Below, piece by piece: positions 1 to 11,186 of a stretch of 64,000 nt of DNA. The position numbers and the translations under genes are program-made. Source of the stretch: Rhodocollybia butyracea (lineage: Eukaryota > Basidiomycota > Agaricomycetes > Agaricales > Omphalotaceae). The stretch covers positions 1 to 64,000 of the forward strand of contig JADNRY010000176.1 in the NCBI GenBank assembly GCA_015501585.1, given 5' to 3'. The notes beneath the pieces were generated by a model. The model saw only the letters and a list, made by a program, of their open reading frames with translations. It searched no databases and was not told the origin of the DNA. Position 1 is the first letter of the stretch; every line of letters starts with the position of its first letter.

Positions 1-1317
1 AATCATCATCCATTATGTAGTATACACTGTAGCATCATGAATAGTAGTTCTGGCGAGCCTCGCCTCTGGTTCTTACTCCAGCATTTCTATTGGCAGCCTT
101 CACATTGCGAGAAGTGCTTGTTACATGAATTCCAACACTTCCAGTGACACGTGTGATTTCTCCTGGACCTCATTAGTCTGTTACAAGAATCACCAGAGAG
201 AATTTTGATACCTTCAGTACTGTCCTGCATCTCAGCCACTTCACCTTCCTCCAGCTCATTTACTATTTCCATATCTTCCTCATTATCTGAAGTTTCTACC
301 CAATGCCACTGATTACTGGTGATGAGGGACTCCTGACTGGGGAGATTTGTCCCATGATGCATGTGGGAGGAGTCAAAGGACCTTACAAAGGTAGGTATCA
401 GAGTATTGTAACATGCACATAAAGCAACAACCCAAACTGACCATAAAGTGTTTGATCTTGTCTTGATCAAATAACCCAACTGCAGATTAAAAAATCCCCA
501 TTCCAGCCATTCATCTTTGCCTTTATGCCAAAGCTGCGCACAGAGTCCCCGTGAGGCATCAGTCTCATTGTGAACAGGAGCTTGATAATTTTGGCAACGA
601 TAAATATTAGCACCACTGATACCAAGACGGTTACATTCTTTAGAGACCTCTTTGAGTTTGGAGACCAATCTGGGGTCCACAGAACAGGCAGCTTCAAGAA
701 TTGCCAAGGAATCCCTTGTGTGGTCAAACAATAAGCGGATAGTGTCCTTGCTGCTGGCCACCATTCCACAATAAGTATTGTAGGAGGTACCTTTAGCTCC
801 TCCTTTTGGTATCTGACTTCCGATACTTACCATATCCCCTCTGCTCCAATAAAGCATTTTTTCTGACCTTTCCCTGTGTAACGCTTTCACCCCACTGTCT
901 TTTTCATTGTTAGAAACCATGTCATCCAATATGTCCCCAGGGAAGGCATTAAAATAGATAAAATCATGCTGTTATGTAAAACTTGTTCATATCAAGAATG
1001 GAACATAGAGTATTTATACTACTTACAAGCTGGTTTGTCTGACTATCAATGAGCCGAATGATATGACGACCACATTGATCAATAATTGCTTGGTTGGCTT
1101 CAATAATGACAAGATGCAGATCAATTATTGGGTGGTATATGCTGGTAATAGGTTTGTGTTCTTTGATACTCCCATCTTCATTGCGAATTTGAGGTGGCTG
1201 TTGATGTATTCAATGTTTCTCTTTTAGACTAAAGTATGAAGAACCTTACAGGAACTGGCATAACCTGGTGGCCCCTGGGAGCACAGCTGATACCTGCACC
1301 TTCCAAGTCAAGGTCTG

Positions 1318-2760
1318 TGTAAGAGCCCTGACTCTTAATGCCTCAGACCATGAGCAAGATCTCGTTCTATTAGAGAAATAGACCGAAACGAGTATGTGGT
1401 ACGAGGATAAGAGTAGACTAATTATGTAATATCGGCGCTAACGGCAATGAACGTGCTGTAGGCGTTACACATGCCCCCTAGATTGACCCCACAGGTCCAT
1501 CTTACCCAAAAAAAACAAAAGAGAAAGATGGAAAAGGGAAACATACAGTCATCTAATAGGTAACGTACGATGTAGTATGCTGGCAATTTCCATAAGTGCA
1601 GAAGAAGAGAAAGTGTCCTGTGAAAATTGCCGGATTCTCTGGATGCTGACACTAAGTCCAGATTGAGATGGTGGTGGCACATTGGAGACAGTAGATCTCC
1701 AGCGCCATGAATGGGAGCATTGATTGGGAGCACAAATATGGTGATGGGGAGTTTCAGTGGGTGAGGGTGATGGCATGAGTGTACCAGATTGGGATGGGCA
1801 ATGACTTGAACGAAGCAAGAGTGAACCAAACGCACCATACACATTGTGTTTGACACGTTTACGAAGGCCTGTTGGTGGAACAGCAGTCACAGGTGTACAC
1901 TCGGTTGGAGTGTTTGAGAGATGAACACGAGCTGGCGGTGTGCCAGCTGTGTGTTCGAGCCCCATGACATGTTCATCCATGAATACTTCGAGTTTCCGGC
2001 CTGCTTTCCGCAGTTCAGCCACCTCCCGTGCAAACTCTGAGGTTGGTTGGAGTCGAAATGAAGGGGAAGTGGGTTTGGAGGGTGAAACCAATGTCAGAGC
2101 ATGTGGAGATGATTTCAATGCGTTCAATGCATTCGAAGCGAGTGTGGGAGTCGGTGATGAGGCAGTAGGAGCGGTCAAAGGTGATGGAGAACTTGGAGCA
2201 GGAGGTGGTGTTTGAGATTTGGACAGTTCCATCCCAAACTCTTCTCCCAGTCTCTTAATAGACTCTATCATCTGAAAACAGACCTCTGCCTAGAAACCTT
2301 CTTCCTTCACTGCCCAGCAACATCTTAATGTTGAATCCTGCACCACTGCCTCTGCCAAATCCATACCAGCCACTGAAAGACCATGTTGTTCCCAGAGCTG
2401 CTTAAAGTTGACTAGCAGCTGTTGAATTCCCTGGGAGGAGAAGTCCAGGATCCCAGAGATGTGTGAGAGAGGATCATGAGGGAACATGGAAAGGATTTGA
2501 GAAAGAAAAGAGTAAGCCAGAGCCATGACAGAGTCATGGCTTGAGTTGTGCTGTTGTGTGGTCATATTGCTGTAATAGTCCTATTCAGGACAAGGTTGCT
2601 CAAAAAAGTGTAAGAGCCCTGACTCTTAATGCCTCAGACCATGAGCAAGATCTCGTTCTATTAGAGAAATAGACCGAAACGAGTATGTGGTACGAGGATA
2701 AGAGTAGACTAATTATGTAATATCGGCGCTAACGGGAATGAACGTGCCGTAGGCGTTACA
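1318..2760 (-). mobile_element. Short non-autonomous LTR retroelement (TRIM or TR-GAG-like)
   Basis: Two direct copies of a 152-bp sequence (1318-1469 and 2609-2760) bound the element. They start TGTAAGAGCC and end GGCGTTACA, so they have the TG...CA ends of LTRs. The 5-bp host sequence GTCTG is present on both outer sides (1313-1317 and 2761-2765), as expected for an integrase target duplication. On the minus strand a purine run (AGGGGGCATG) lies just before the LTR at 1469, a plausible polypurine tract, so the element probably reads right to left. The 1139-bp interior has one reading frame but no protease, reverse transcriptase or integrase motif. The two LTRs differ at only a few positions (for example 1445 and 1457 against their counterparts), so the insertion is fairly recent. 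It lies in an exon of the dioxygenase-like gene. Confidence 0.82.
1549..2565 (-). CDS. Uncharacterised protein inside the short LTR element
   Basis: The reading frame starts with MTTQQHNSSHDS at 2565 and runs in one frame to the stop at 1549, with a single TAG at 2290-2292 between GF and AEVCFQ. Either this TAG is a nonsense change (CAG to TAG would do it), a readthrough site, or part of a very short intron. The first 90 residues are helical and hydrophobic. The second part has a Pro/Ser/Thr-rich linker, then a charged segment (REVAELRKAGRKLEVF), then a His/Ser/Pro-rich tail. No zinc knuckle or enzyme domain is visible. By position it could be a Gag-like or captured host protein; the sequence does not decide. 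Confidence 0.4.
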
Positions 2761-5130
2761 GTCTGGGTGCTTTTGTTTCACTTGTTCCCAAGTTAGCAGT
2801 GTAGTGAGTTTATCCTGTACACATTGATTCATCGGTGGTTCATTAAAACAGTGTTTGCATAGGCCAGGAGTCCATGTGTTTCCATCTTGGAACATGGAAT
2901 CAAATTCATCCTGTACATAATTATTTCAACCATTGAAATCAGGAAAAAATAAGTGTGAAGAACCTTGCGCAGACGAAAGTCCCACACTTTACTTTGAATT
3001 TGCTCCAAAAACTCAAAATAATCCACAGTACAATCCAAGATTGTTTGAAATGGCTTGGTTAGATGTAGTTTTATCCGAGCAAGATCATTACAGCCTTGCT
3101 TGCTTCTGAGCCACCTTTGAATTTGATCAAATTGTGTCTCTGGACTGATACCTTCGATCTTAACTCAGCCTATTTTAGTATTGCCAAAGGTCCAAAGAAA
3201 GATATCCTTACATCAAAATGATATTCATGTAAGCCAGGAGCAATTGTGCGGTTCCATGCCTGTACAAAGTTTTCAGCTGAGAGCAGCAGATATACTTGAG
3301 TAGGGAAGGCTTCTAAAGGCACTAGATTCTCAAAGGCAAATATTGTCTGGACTAGCTTGGATGGATTGTGAATGTTCTTCAATGGCGTATATTTAACACC
3401 AGGGATTTTCTACACCTAAATTAAATCTTCTACTCAGAACATCATTTTCTCACCTTTTGTAGAAAGTTTTGTGTCTTGCTTGTTGCCTCCCACTGCTCTA
3501 CAATTTCTTTGGGTGTCCAGCGCTCCTGTAAAAGACCCAATACTTCACCAAGGGCATAATATCCCACCCAAATTATCCTATATGGTGGAACTTTTTTCTT
3601 CTGATGACAAGCATGCTTCACCAAGTAATTTGGTGAAGTGATCTTGTTTATTGCTTGGGCAAGCTCAGATCCCTAGTATTTCATCTAGGCAATAGAATAT
3701 TGGCAGTTCATAATATGTTACAAACCTTGAAAGTATTCTGCCACTTGTGACTGTGATATCTTGACTCTGGGATCCCCTTCATCTCCTCCAAGGTTTCCAG
3801 CCACAGTGCCTGAGCTATATCTTGATCAATACAGTTCAGTGGTTCCTTTATATAATGAGTTCAATATCAAGTGACAGGTAACCTGAGGCGGAGACTCTGA
3901 GCAAATACATACTTCTTCCAAGAAGACTTTTGTCAAAGTATCGGTCCACCTGCGCATAAGGACTTCAGCTGACACATCGGAGAGATCTGTCCGAGTTTTG
4001 TGATCTTTTCTGCCCTCATTGTCATCTACTCCTTGAAGCAATTCTGAAGAGTGGGGTGAAATAGGTTCACTGTTTTGCGGAGCACATTGATACCGAGTTC
4101 CCTAGGATTATTGAGCCTCAGGACAGTCTGTGATCAGTCAATGGCAAACCTCTTGGACAAGGTGAACCTGTGCCGCTTGAAGGTACTCTTCCCATTTTAC
4201 AACTGGAAGACGAATGATGTTGAGAAAATGAGCCAATGCTGGTTGAGCTTCCATTTCCCCTCTCATCTGTAGGCACTGGTCAAGCCACTGCAACACTTTA
4301 TCCTTGGAAAACAATGAAGATGATAAGCAGTTACACAATAGTGTGTGCAGACCTTGGCCGTCCCTTCAAAAAGGATCATGCATTCAGATTGCCACTGTTT
4401 TTCAATCCTTGCGGTCATTCGGAGATCTTGTAGATTAGCCCATCTCTCGGTACAGCTGTGTACTATTTCTTCCAAGTCACCTGGGAGTGGCACTACAACA
4501 GGTGCCTCCTTCAGGATGTACATTGTTATTTGTGGGGGAAGGGTGTGGGTCAGGCAAGTAAACTCGCAACCGGGCTATTTATTACTTGTATGAAGATGGT
4601 TCTCACACCCAGACATATCATATCCATCTGATCAGCTTTGTTATGTACAGATCTCAATGATCATGGTCTATTGTTCATCATTTTGTCTTAAAGCCTTATG
4701 AGTGCAGACATTCTCAGGAAAGTGAAGTTCCCAAGTGATGGCCATTGATCCTTGGCCCAGAAAATCAACAGCGTTCCCCATATCATTCATTCCTCCCAGG
4801 AAGTCAGGGGGATTGTTAAGATGGCGGAGGAACAGATTGTACAATCAAAAAAGCTGCTTTGGCGGCGGGAGAACATGAGGCAATGAACCTTATCCTAGTG
4901 GGAAAGGCCTGATATTTAGCGCTCAGCTTATGTGTGACGGGTATGGACTCTGGACTGGTCATTGGAGGACAACAAGACCACAAGCAGGAGCAGACTTGGT
5001 GGTATTGACAAAACTTTGGGCTTTCTAAATTCTCTCTGCATCCGGAAAAACACCCCTTTGCCAAGGATGATTCACATCTTCCTGAGGAGCTACCAGGTGC
5101 TCCCAATGACCTGGAAGCTCTAGATTTCAT

Positions 5131-6064
5131 AGGCTGCCAGGGGACGAGCTATAATTCCCTCAGTTTCTAGGCAACAAAGGAGACCCAGGAGAGTACTTTT
5201 AGGCTATCCTCAAGATGTGCCTCAAGTAGCTTTTGTAAGCTTCAGGTGTGGCTAAAGAACAGTCAAGGAGCCCGGAGGATAATTAGAATACCTCTGAGAT
5301 ATCTCTTGAGAGGACAATACCTATCAGAGGTTACAGAGAAACATCCTTTGATTATTACAAAGGTTCCATGTAGAGCTTTCAAAATGACTTTGGAAAATTC
5401 TTAATACTCTGTGAGCAGTTGAGGTTTGTGAAGAAGAAACTGACTTGCCTCCTGTCCTGCCCAGGAAGCATCCCTAATGCCTCTGTGAATCCCTCAGATA
5501 TATCTTCAAATAGCTATGGCTGCACTTGAACTTTCCTACAGTACCGTCTAGAATGTCCCAGGAATGTCTCAGGATGTTCTTAGGCTGTCCCAGGGATGCC
5601 CTAGGCTGTCCCAGGGATGCCCTGGGCTGTCCCAGGGATGGATGCCCTGGGCTGTCCCAGGGATGGATGCCCTGGGCTGTCCCAGGAATGTCTCGGGATG
5701 TTCCTAGGCTGTCCCAGGGATGTTGTGGTCTGCCTTCGGGCTGTCGCGGAACGTCTCTTTAAACCCCCAGACATACCTCAGAACAGCTATGGCTGAGCCC
5801 CGACTTTCAAACAATGACCCAAGGAAGCTCAACAGAGCTGCTGGCAGTTTTAAATTTAGTTCTGAAATCATTTTTGCTTTCCTGAAATAAGCGACAGCAG
5901 GATTATTCCTGTACTCAAATAATATTTGATAGGACAATATATATACAGCAGAATGAGCAAATGCAGATATGAAAGGCAAATAAAGCAAATGATGAATGGA
6001 GCAGACAGTGAATGAAGCGAATGGAAGATGCAAAGAGTAGTGAAAAACGACTGAATATTTTGTG
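5131..6064. other. Intergenic region with degenerate short repeats
   Basis: No gene recognised. The stretch 5160-5800 is made of degraded repeats of phrases such as CCTCAGATAT and AGCTATGGCTG, grading into the sharper tandem array at 5550-5735. Confidence 0.4.
5550..5735. repeat. Minisatellite of CTGTCCCAGGGATG units
   Basis: At least six tandem copies of a unit around CTGTCCCAGGGATGCCCTGGG, some extended by an extra GGATG. Each unit is itself partly palindromic (TCCCAGGGA, CCCTGGG). Unit length alternates between about 22 and 27 bp. Flanking copies are increasingly degraded. Confidence 0.8.
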
Positions 6065-6957
6065 TCACCGACCCCCATGGCTTCCAGCCATTGTCTTGGA
6101 TCTTAGATTTCTCTGCACCCCAGTGTTCCCGGCGCTTTTTGCTCCTCTGGTGTTTTTTTGCCCTTTGGGTTTCTTCCCTCCCACGTCTTGTTCTTCCACC
6201 TTGCCAGAATTCCTGCTCGTGCTCGGGGATTGTATATTTCCCTCCTTTCCATCCGCATTGTTGTCACTGTCAAGCTCTATCACATCTTCTAAATCTGTTA
6301 TCCCCATCTTGCTCCCGATTTCCTTCCTAACGTCCAGTTTTGGGCTATTGTCTGGGCGATGATCTGATCCCTCCGCTTTCGACTCGATGCTGAAAGCTCC
6401 ACCTTCCTCCGCCCCGACAATGGGCACCTTGGGAGTTCCTGTGTCTTCACTGTGGAACACCGCGCCAAACCCCTTGTCTCCAGCATTGGACCTGCGGCTG
6501 CCACTGTCGCCGGGCCCCTTACTATTGCGGTTGGACCCTTCGTTGAACCCCTCACCCTCATGGCTGGACTTTCCATCCGAGTCCTTGTGTTTGAGCTTGG
6601 AGCCCTTGTTGTTGTTGTCGTTTCCGCTGCCGTTGCCGTTGTTGTCGCCGTTGCCGCCATTGTTGTCGTTGCCGCCGGACGCATGGTCAAAGCCCTCACT
6701 GTCACGGTTAGACTCTGCGTCAGACCTCTCGCCATTGCTTGAGTTTACCACGCTCCTCCTCTTGGGATCCAGTTCCCCCTTCTTGCTCTTCTTCGCTGGT
6801 TTTTTCGCCTCCTCCTTCTTCTTTGCCTCCTCCTTCTTCTTCTTTGCTTCCTTCTTCTTCTTTGCTTCCTTCTTCTCTGCCGCCTCCTTATGCTTGCCGG
6901 CGTGTCGTGCCGTTTTGGTCTTTTCGTTATAAGTAAGTACTGGAAGCAGGTTTCCTT
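6065..6957 (-). CDS. Low-complexity Lys/Glu-rich and Asn/Gly/Ser-rich protein fragment
   Basis: One open frame on the minus strand. Its upstream half (about 6957-6752) reads PVLTYNEKTKTARHAGK followed by repeated KKKEEA/KKEAK blocks. The downstream half from VNSSNGERSDAE to the stop at 6065 is rich in Asn, Gly, Asp and Ser, with NGNGSGNDNNNKG-type stretches and a basic end (LRSKTMAGSHGGR). No ATG opens the basic part in this frame, so an upstream exon is probably missing from view or the gene is decayed; an internal ATG at 6751 would give a 228-aa product. The make-up suggests a disordered, nucleic-acid-associated or nuclear protein, but no family is recognised. Nearest neighbour is the Harbinger module at 7181. 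Confidence 0.35.
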
Positions 6958-7180
6958 CTCAATACAGCCTATATATTCACAATAACTCATATGCAAGTAG
7001 TATTATTGGTAACTGTAGCTGTAGTTGTAGTAGTAGTAGTCAAAGTAGTAGTAAAGTAGAGGACAAGAGGACAAGGGACACAAGTGAGACATGCCACAGA
7101 GATTAATTTCGAAAATTTAGTCCCCAATTCCCCAGTATCTTTGCGACTACTACCACCAGCAGTAAGAAGCTACACGCACG

Positions 7181-9181
7181 ATGTCATCTGCAAACAACAC
7201 CAACAACACCAACAATGTTAACACTGATGGAAATACAGAAACACCAGTGGCAACACCCAATGCTGTACCTTCGACGCCCAGTCAAGGGCAAGAAGCCCCT
7301 ACTGGCCATGCCATGCTCCGACACAATATTCAGATGCCAGCTTATGCATACTACCCTCCACCTGGACTACCTCTGCCTCATTATATTGGCCATGGACAAT
7401 CTGTGAACAACACCAGTATGTTATGCGATGCAATAATATGGACGAACGAAGCTCACCTTTATTTCAGACTGTCAATGGTCACGGACAGCCTACAAACAAC
7501 GGATATGGAACGGGTTATGGATATGTAAATGACTGTAAACAAATTGAAAACGAACTTACTTGTTCAAACAGGCAAGCTATGGGTATGCTGTACCGCCCTA
7601 TTCCATGCCCCCTCCGGGTCAAAATTCTCCTACCTCAACATTGCCCATGCCACCTCCAAACCAAAATACCCCCGCTTCATCTGTCCATCCTCGTCCTTGT
7701 CCTTGTCCTTGTCCTCGTGCCCACCCTTGCAAACGTCCCGAATTCAACCTTCCTGATGATTTTGGAAACTTGGGTCATCACGAAGACAACGGTTACCAGG
7801 CTCCAGCTTCACCGCCACCATTAAGTCCACCTCCATTGCTACGAGAGCTGCCTGGTCCTAATCAGATTATGCAGTATGCACAACAGACCGAAGACAAACC
7901 TACCAAAAAACCCAAACAGCCAAAATCTGGCGCTGCCAAAGCAAGTGTACCTGTAGCTAAAGTTTCGGTGCCAGCTGTCAAGAAAAAGGATGGCAACAGC
8001 AAAGGCAAAAAGAGGGAGGTCTCCGACGGCAGCGAGGATAGTGATCACCAAAAAGAACCCGTCAAAAAAAAAGGACGGAGTGAAGGAGCGACATCATATG
8101 GGACTGCTGAATGCAAGAGGCTGGTAGAACTTGTGGGTGAATGGAAACCTTTGGGAGGCCGAGGTTGGGAGGCAGTGGCAGGGGAGTATAACAAGTGGGC
8201 AAAATTGAATAATTAACCGGAACGTACCACCAAAACTTTAACTGCAAAGTTCAATAATGTGAGTGCATAGTAAATATTCGATAGCTACTACTCACTGTGA
8301 CCTCGACCTAGATTGTGAATAAGGGTAAAACAAAGCCCACTGGTGATGCCGAACATCGCCAGATGTATCTTGATGCCCTTGAGGTAGATGCTGCTATCAC
8401 CAAGAAATCCGAGCTCGGCGTCATGCAGGATGATGTTGTTCCCATATCTTCAGGTGAAGAGGAAGAGGTTGAACCCGTGGTTCCAGAGAAGAAGAAGAAA
8501 GACAAGAAAGACAAGGGTGGGACTGTTCTCACGAAGGGCTGGAGAACAGAGCTTCCGTTGTCGTCAACGTTACCGTCCTGCACATCCCGGAAAAGCCAGG
8601 CCAATACATTCCTGGAGAAGTTGTTGTTGTCGTTAGATCCCGAGACTCAGCGTCAGCGCAACGAAGAATGATCTGCAGGTAATATGCAGATGCTGATGTT
8701 GCAAAACATGCAAAATCAACTCATGACGGTTCAGAATCAACTTGCAACTGCACAGAACGAGCGCAATGAACTTCAGCGCCAACTCGACAGGGCAGAGACA
8801 GATCTGAAAATGAATCAACTCCTGTTTGGGGGAAGTCCTACCCATCACAGTAGTTATTCACGTTCATGCCGCCACAGTTGACATCAAGAGTTCCAGTCTC
8901 CAAGTTGCCATTCATATTCCCGTTCACGGTCTCGCTCACCTAATCCCACTCCTCATTGGTTGCATTACTCACCTAGCCCACGATATTCATTGCATCATTC
9001 ACATTTGAATCACCGATTGCGCTCTCGTTCTCCCCGGCCCACAAGAGACAATTTTTCTTCTTCTTACTCCACTTCTCCCATGGCTCCTCCGGTCAATGAG
9101 AATGTTGTCTTGCAGCAGCCTTTGGATCCGCACGATACGACGTTGAGTTATCCCCCTCAAAGTGAAACAGATGTTAATTAG
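7181..9181 (+). pseudogene. Myb/trihelix-like partner protein of a PIF/Harbinger transposon, with three stops
   Basis: Starts MSSANNTNNTNN at 7181. Probable introns near 7403-7467 and at 7525-7571 link it to a Pro/Tyr-rich stretch (ASYGYAVPPYSMPPPG), then a basic NLS-like part, then the Myb/SANT-like helix LVGEWKPLGGRGWEAVAGEY. An intron at about 8258-8312 joins KFNN to a segment containing KPTGDAEHR, and the frame continues into a coiled coil (MLMLQNMQNQLMTVQNQL) and an Arg/Ser-rich tail ending at 9181. PIF/Harbinger elements usually encode such a DNA-binding partner that brings the transposase to DNA. Three in-frame stops break the gene: TAA at 8213-8215 (before PERT), TGA at 8669-8671 (after RNEE) and TGA at 8879-8881 (after RHS). 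Both TGA codons sit where family-like or local sequence suggests Arg. It converges on the transposase gene, 26 bp away. Confidence 0.62.
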
Positions 9182-9207
9182 TATAACACAATACGCTTAC
9201 ATTGTTA

Positions 9208-10562
9208 CTATTCAATGGGTAGGACATGAAATCGAGCTACTCTATCTTTCCAGCAAATTTCTCCAAACATCATATCTCCTAGTTCATCCCATAATTTTGT
9301 GTCCTCGGATTCTCTCCATGGTGGTAAATAGACTGAACAAATTTGATTGATACCAACACAGTTTGAACGTACATTGAATAGACAACAACATATCTCGAGC
9401 AATTGAAGACGGTTAGAGCCACTGTTGATATCCAAGGGTACACAAAGGCGTCCAAAAGATCCTTGAATGGTCCGCATCCCCCATTCAGCTGTTTGCCAGA
9501 AAGATAAAAGCTGGCGGTTGATGCGCATTACACGATCCTGTTCTACCGGGTCTGACGGAATCTGTTCCCCACCTTTCATAGGCACTTTGATCTTTCCTTT
9601 GATAGACACTGGCCCACGAGGAAACGCAGTGTCGGAAATGACATAGAACCCATCTGGAACTTGGGAACGGAGTCGGTCAAAAATAGGTTTGGCTGTGCGA
9701 GCATCATGCCAACTCCCAGGAGCATTTAAAACAGCATCAACAATGGTACCTTTGTACAGAGAACATGAATTAACTTGTCTAGTAGTATAAGTATAGTGGG
9801 CTAATATGTACCTTCTGGTGAGAACATCAACACATTTGTTATGCAATGGTCTGTCTTCCAACCATTGTAACTCGCATTTTCTATCTCTGGGTCATCCGAG
9901 ACTTCAGCGGCAAGTGAGAGGCCATCGATACTTGCAAAGGCTCCTTCAAGGAGTGAGTGACGAGCAGAGATTAAATCTGAATAATGCTGGTATTCTGCAT
10001 GAGTTTGTGGTAAGGCAATCCTAGCAGCCTTCATTTTACGGAGCACTTGAAGCAGGATATCGAGAGAAAAATCAAGATATCTGCTAAGCACAGATGGAAC
10101 AATGGCGAATATCTGCTGGAGTTGTGCTTCCAGAATAGCAGATCCGAGATAGTGCAGAGTTAATCCTAGAGCACCAGCTGCATCTAGTGAACGTGCTCCC
10201 AAACAAGGATTGCCATTACAAGACACATCTCCTTGCGGAATAGGCGTGTTATTCCAGACCTCCGCAAAATGTGCTGGACCTTCCAATATGAACCGAAACG
10301 ATTGAACATCAAATCCCATAGTGGTAATAAAGCCGCGATCTTGATGGCCCATCCAAAGATCAATCCATGGTGATCCTAACTGTGGATTTGGCATAAGATG
10401 AGGCCGAGTAAGATATAAACGTGAGGGATTACGGCGGCGCACTTGTTCTGTCTCCTGTGCTAACACACCAGAAACTAGGCCAGCTACAGCCAGCAGATTA
10501 AGTTGATGCTCTTCATCGTTGTCTTCTTCCTGCTGTTGCAAAAGGAGAGAAATTAAGTCCAT
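9208..10562 (-). CDS. PIF/Harbinger-type DDE transposase (HARBI1-like)
   Basis: Two exons, 10562-9812 and 9749-9208, joined by a 62-nt intron (GTACAT...AAAG) in matching phase, give an uninterrupted 430-aa protein. The start is the ATG of MDLISLLLQQQ. The catalytic domain follows the DDE_Tnp_4 pattern: Asp213 in SIDG, the conserved APGSWHDAR block at about 260-268, Asp290 in VISDTAFPRG, and Glu339 in TAEWGMR. These are the expected D, D and E residues. Such enzymes cut and paste their element, usually into TWA sites, with help from a Myb-like protein; the decayed gene at 7181-9181 is the natural partner. I could not define the terminal inverted repeats of the element. The transposase is intact while its partner is not. 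Confidence 0.82.
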
Positions 10563-11186
10563 TTTGCGTTGTGCGCTGCCAGCAAGTGACTGAGCTTAGC
10601 CGAATGTGGTGTCAAGACAAATCAAATGCCATTTTTGTCTTACGGGAATGATAAGTCAATTAAATTTTCAAAAAACCTCATTTCCAATTCTGATGAAAAT
10701 CCATCATTTGGTTTATTGGATGTTTAATTGATACGGAAAGTCAACCATTCCCATGCTTATGACAAGTTACCGGGAGATCTCGGCTACAGCCCCACTACCT
10801 TATGATTGTGTAACACCCTACATGAGCTATATACCTTGTACAATGCTGGTAGATCACTTGGCTACATCCAACTCTACATTGTCAAGTTAGTTCAACGCTA
10901 CTACATGCAACATGTTACTCAATGTCAGAGCAACCTTGATACTTCAAGAATTCATTGTGATTGACTTAGGACTCTGATCTCATTACGACGATGACAGTAC
11001 CATATAACAAGGCGCGCTTCAGTAGTAAAAAGAATATACATAATGTTCACTCTCATTACACACAAAGTATATAAGTCCATAGGTAGATATAGAAACTGGT
11101 CGCCTGCCTACAAACGTCCAGTAGCTCTGTAACAGATGTACAAACATATCTGATGTGCTCGCCAAGGGTCAAATGTTAACTATAGC
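10563..11186. other. Intergenic region
   Basis: No gene recognised. It should contain the right end of the Harbinger element if that element is complete, but no convincing terminal repeat was found against the sequence left of 7181. Confidence 0.4.

Larger units (their letters stand above)
87..5130 (-). pseudogene. TET/JBP-like 2OG-Fe(II) dioxygenase gene, interrupted
   Basis: A multi-exon minus-strand gene. The last exons are clear: 2910-2761 continuing into 1312-1250, then 1197-1027, 968-442 and 381-87; all splice phases agree. The terminal part carries GRHIIRLI, FNAFPGD, APVHNETD, CAQL, then NTLWSF spliced to HHGTNLPS. This order (histidine motif, CAQL, NTLW-SF, HGT-LPS) resembles, from memory, basidiomycete proteins of the TET/JBP 5-methylcytosine dioxygenase class; such genes are known to have expanded with DNA transposons in mushrooms. 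The putative iron motif reads H-N-E rather than H-x-D, so activity is uncertain. Upstream coding pieces (about 4366-4523, 4141-4311, 3442-3624, 3826-4041) read on the same strand but need frame changes between 4020 and 4150, and a Cys/His-rich possible first exon lies at 4816-5130. The LTR element at 1318-2760 interrupts the exon after KQKHPD; without it the frame continues as LDLEGAG. Hence a pseudogene call. Confidence 0.5.

Noticed and set aside
6387..6932. Leu/Pro/Ser-rich plus-strand frame of 181 codons
   Set aside because: Antisense shadow of the Lys/Glu- and Asn/Gly-rich minus-strand frame; its Leu/Ser/Phe repeats mirror the AAG/GAG codons of the opposite strand.
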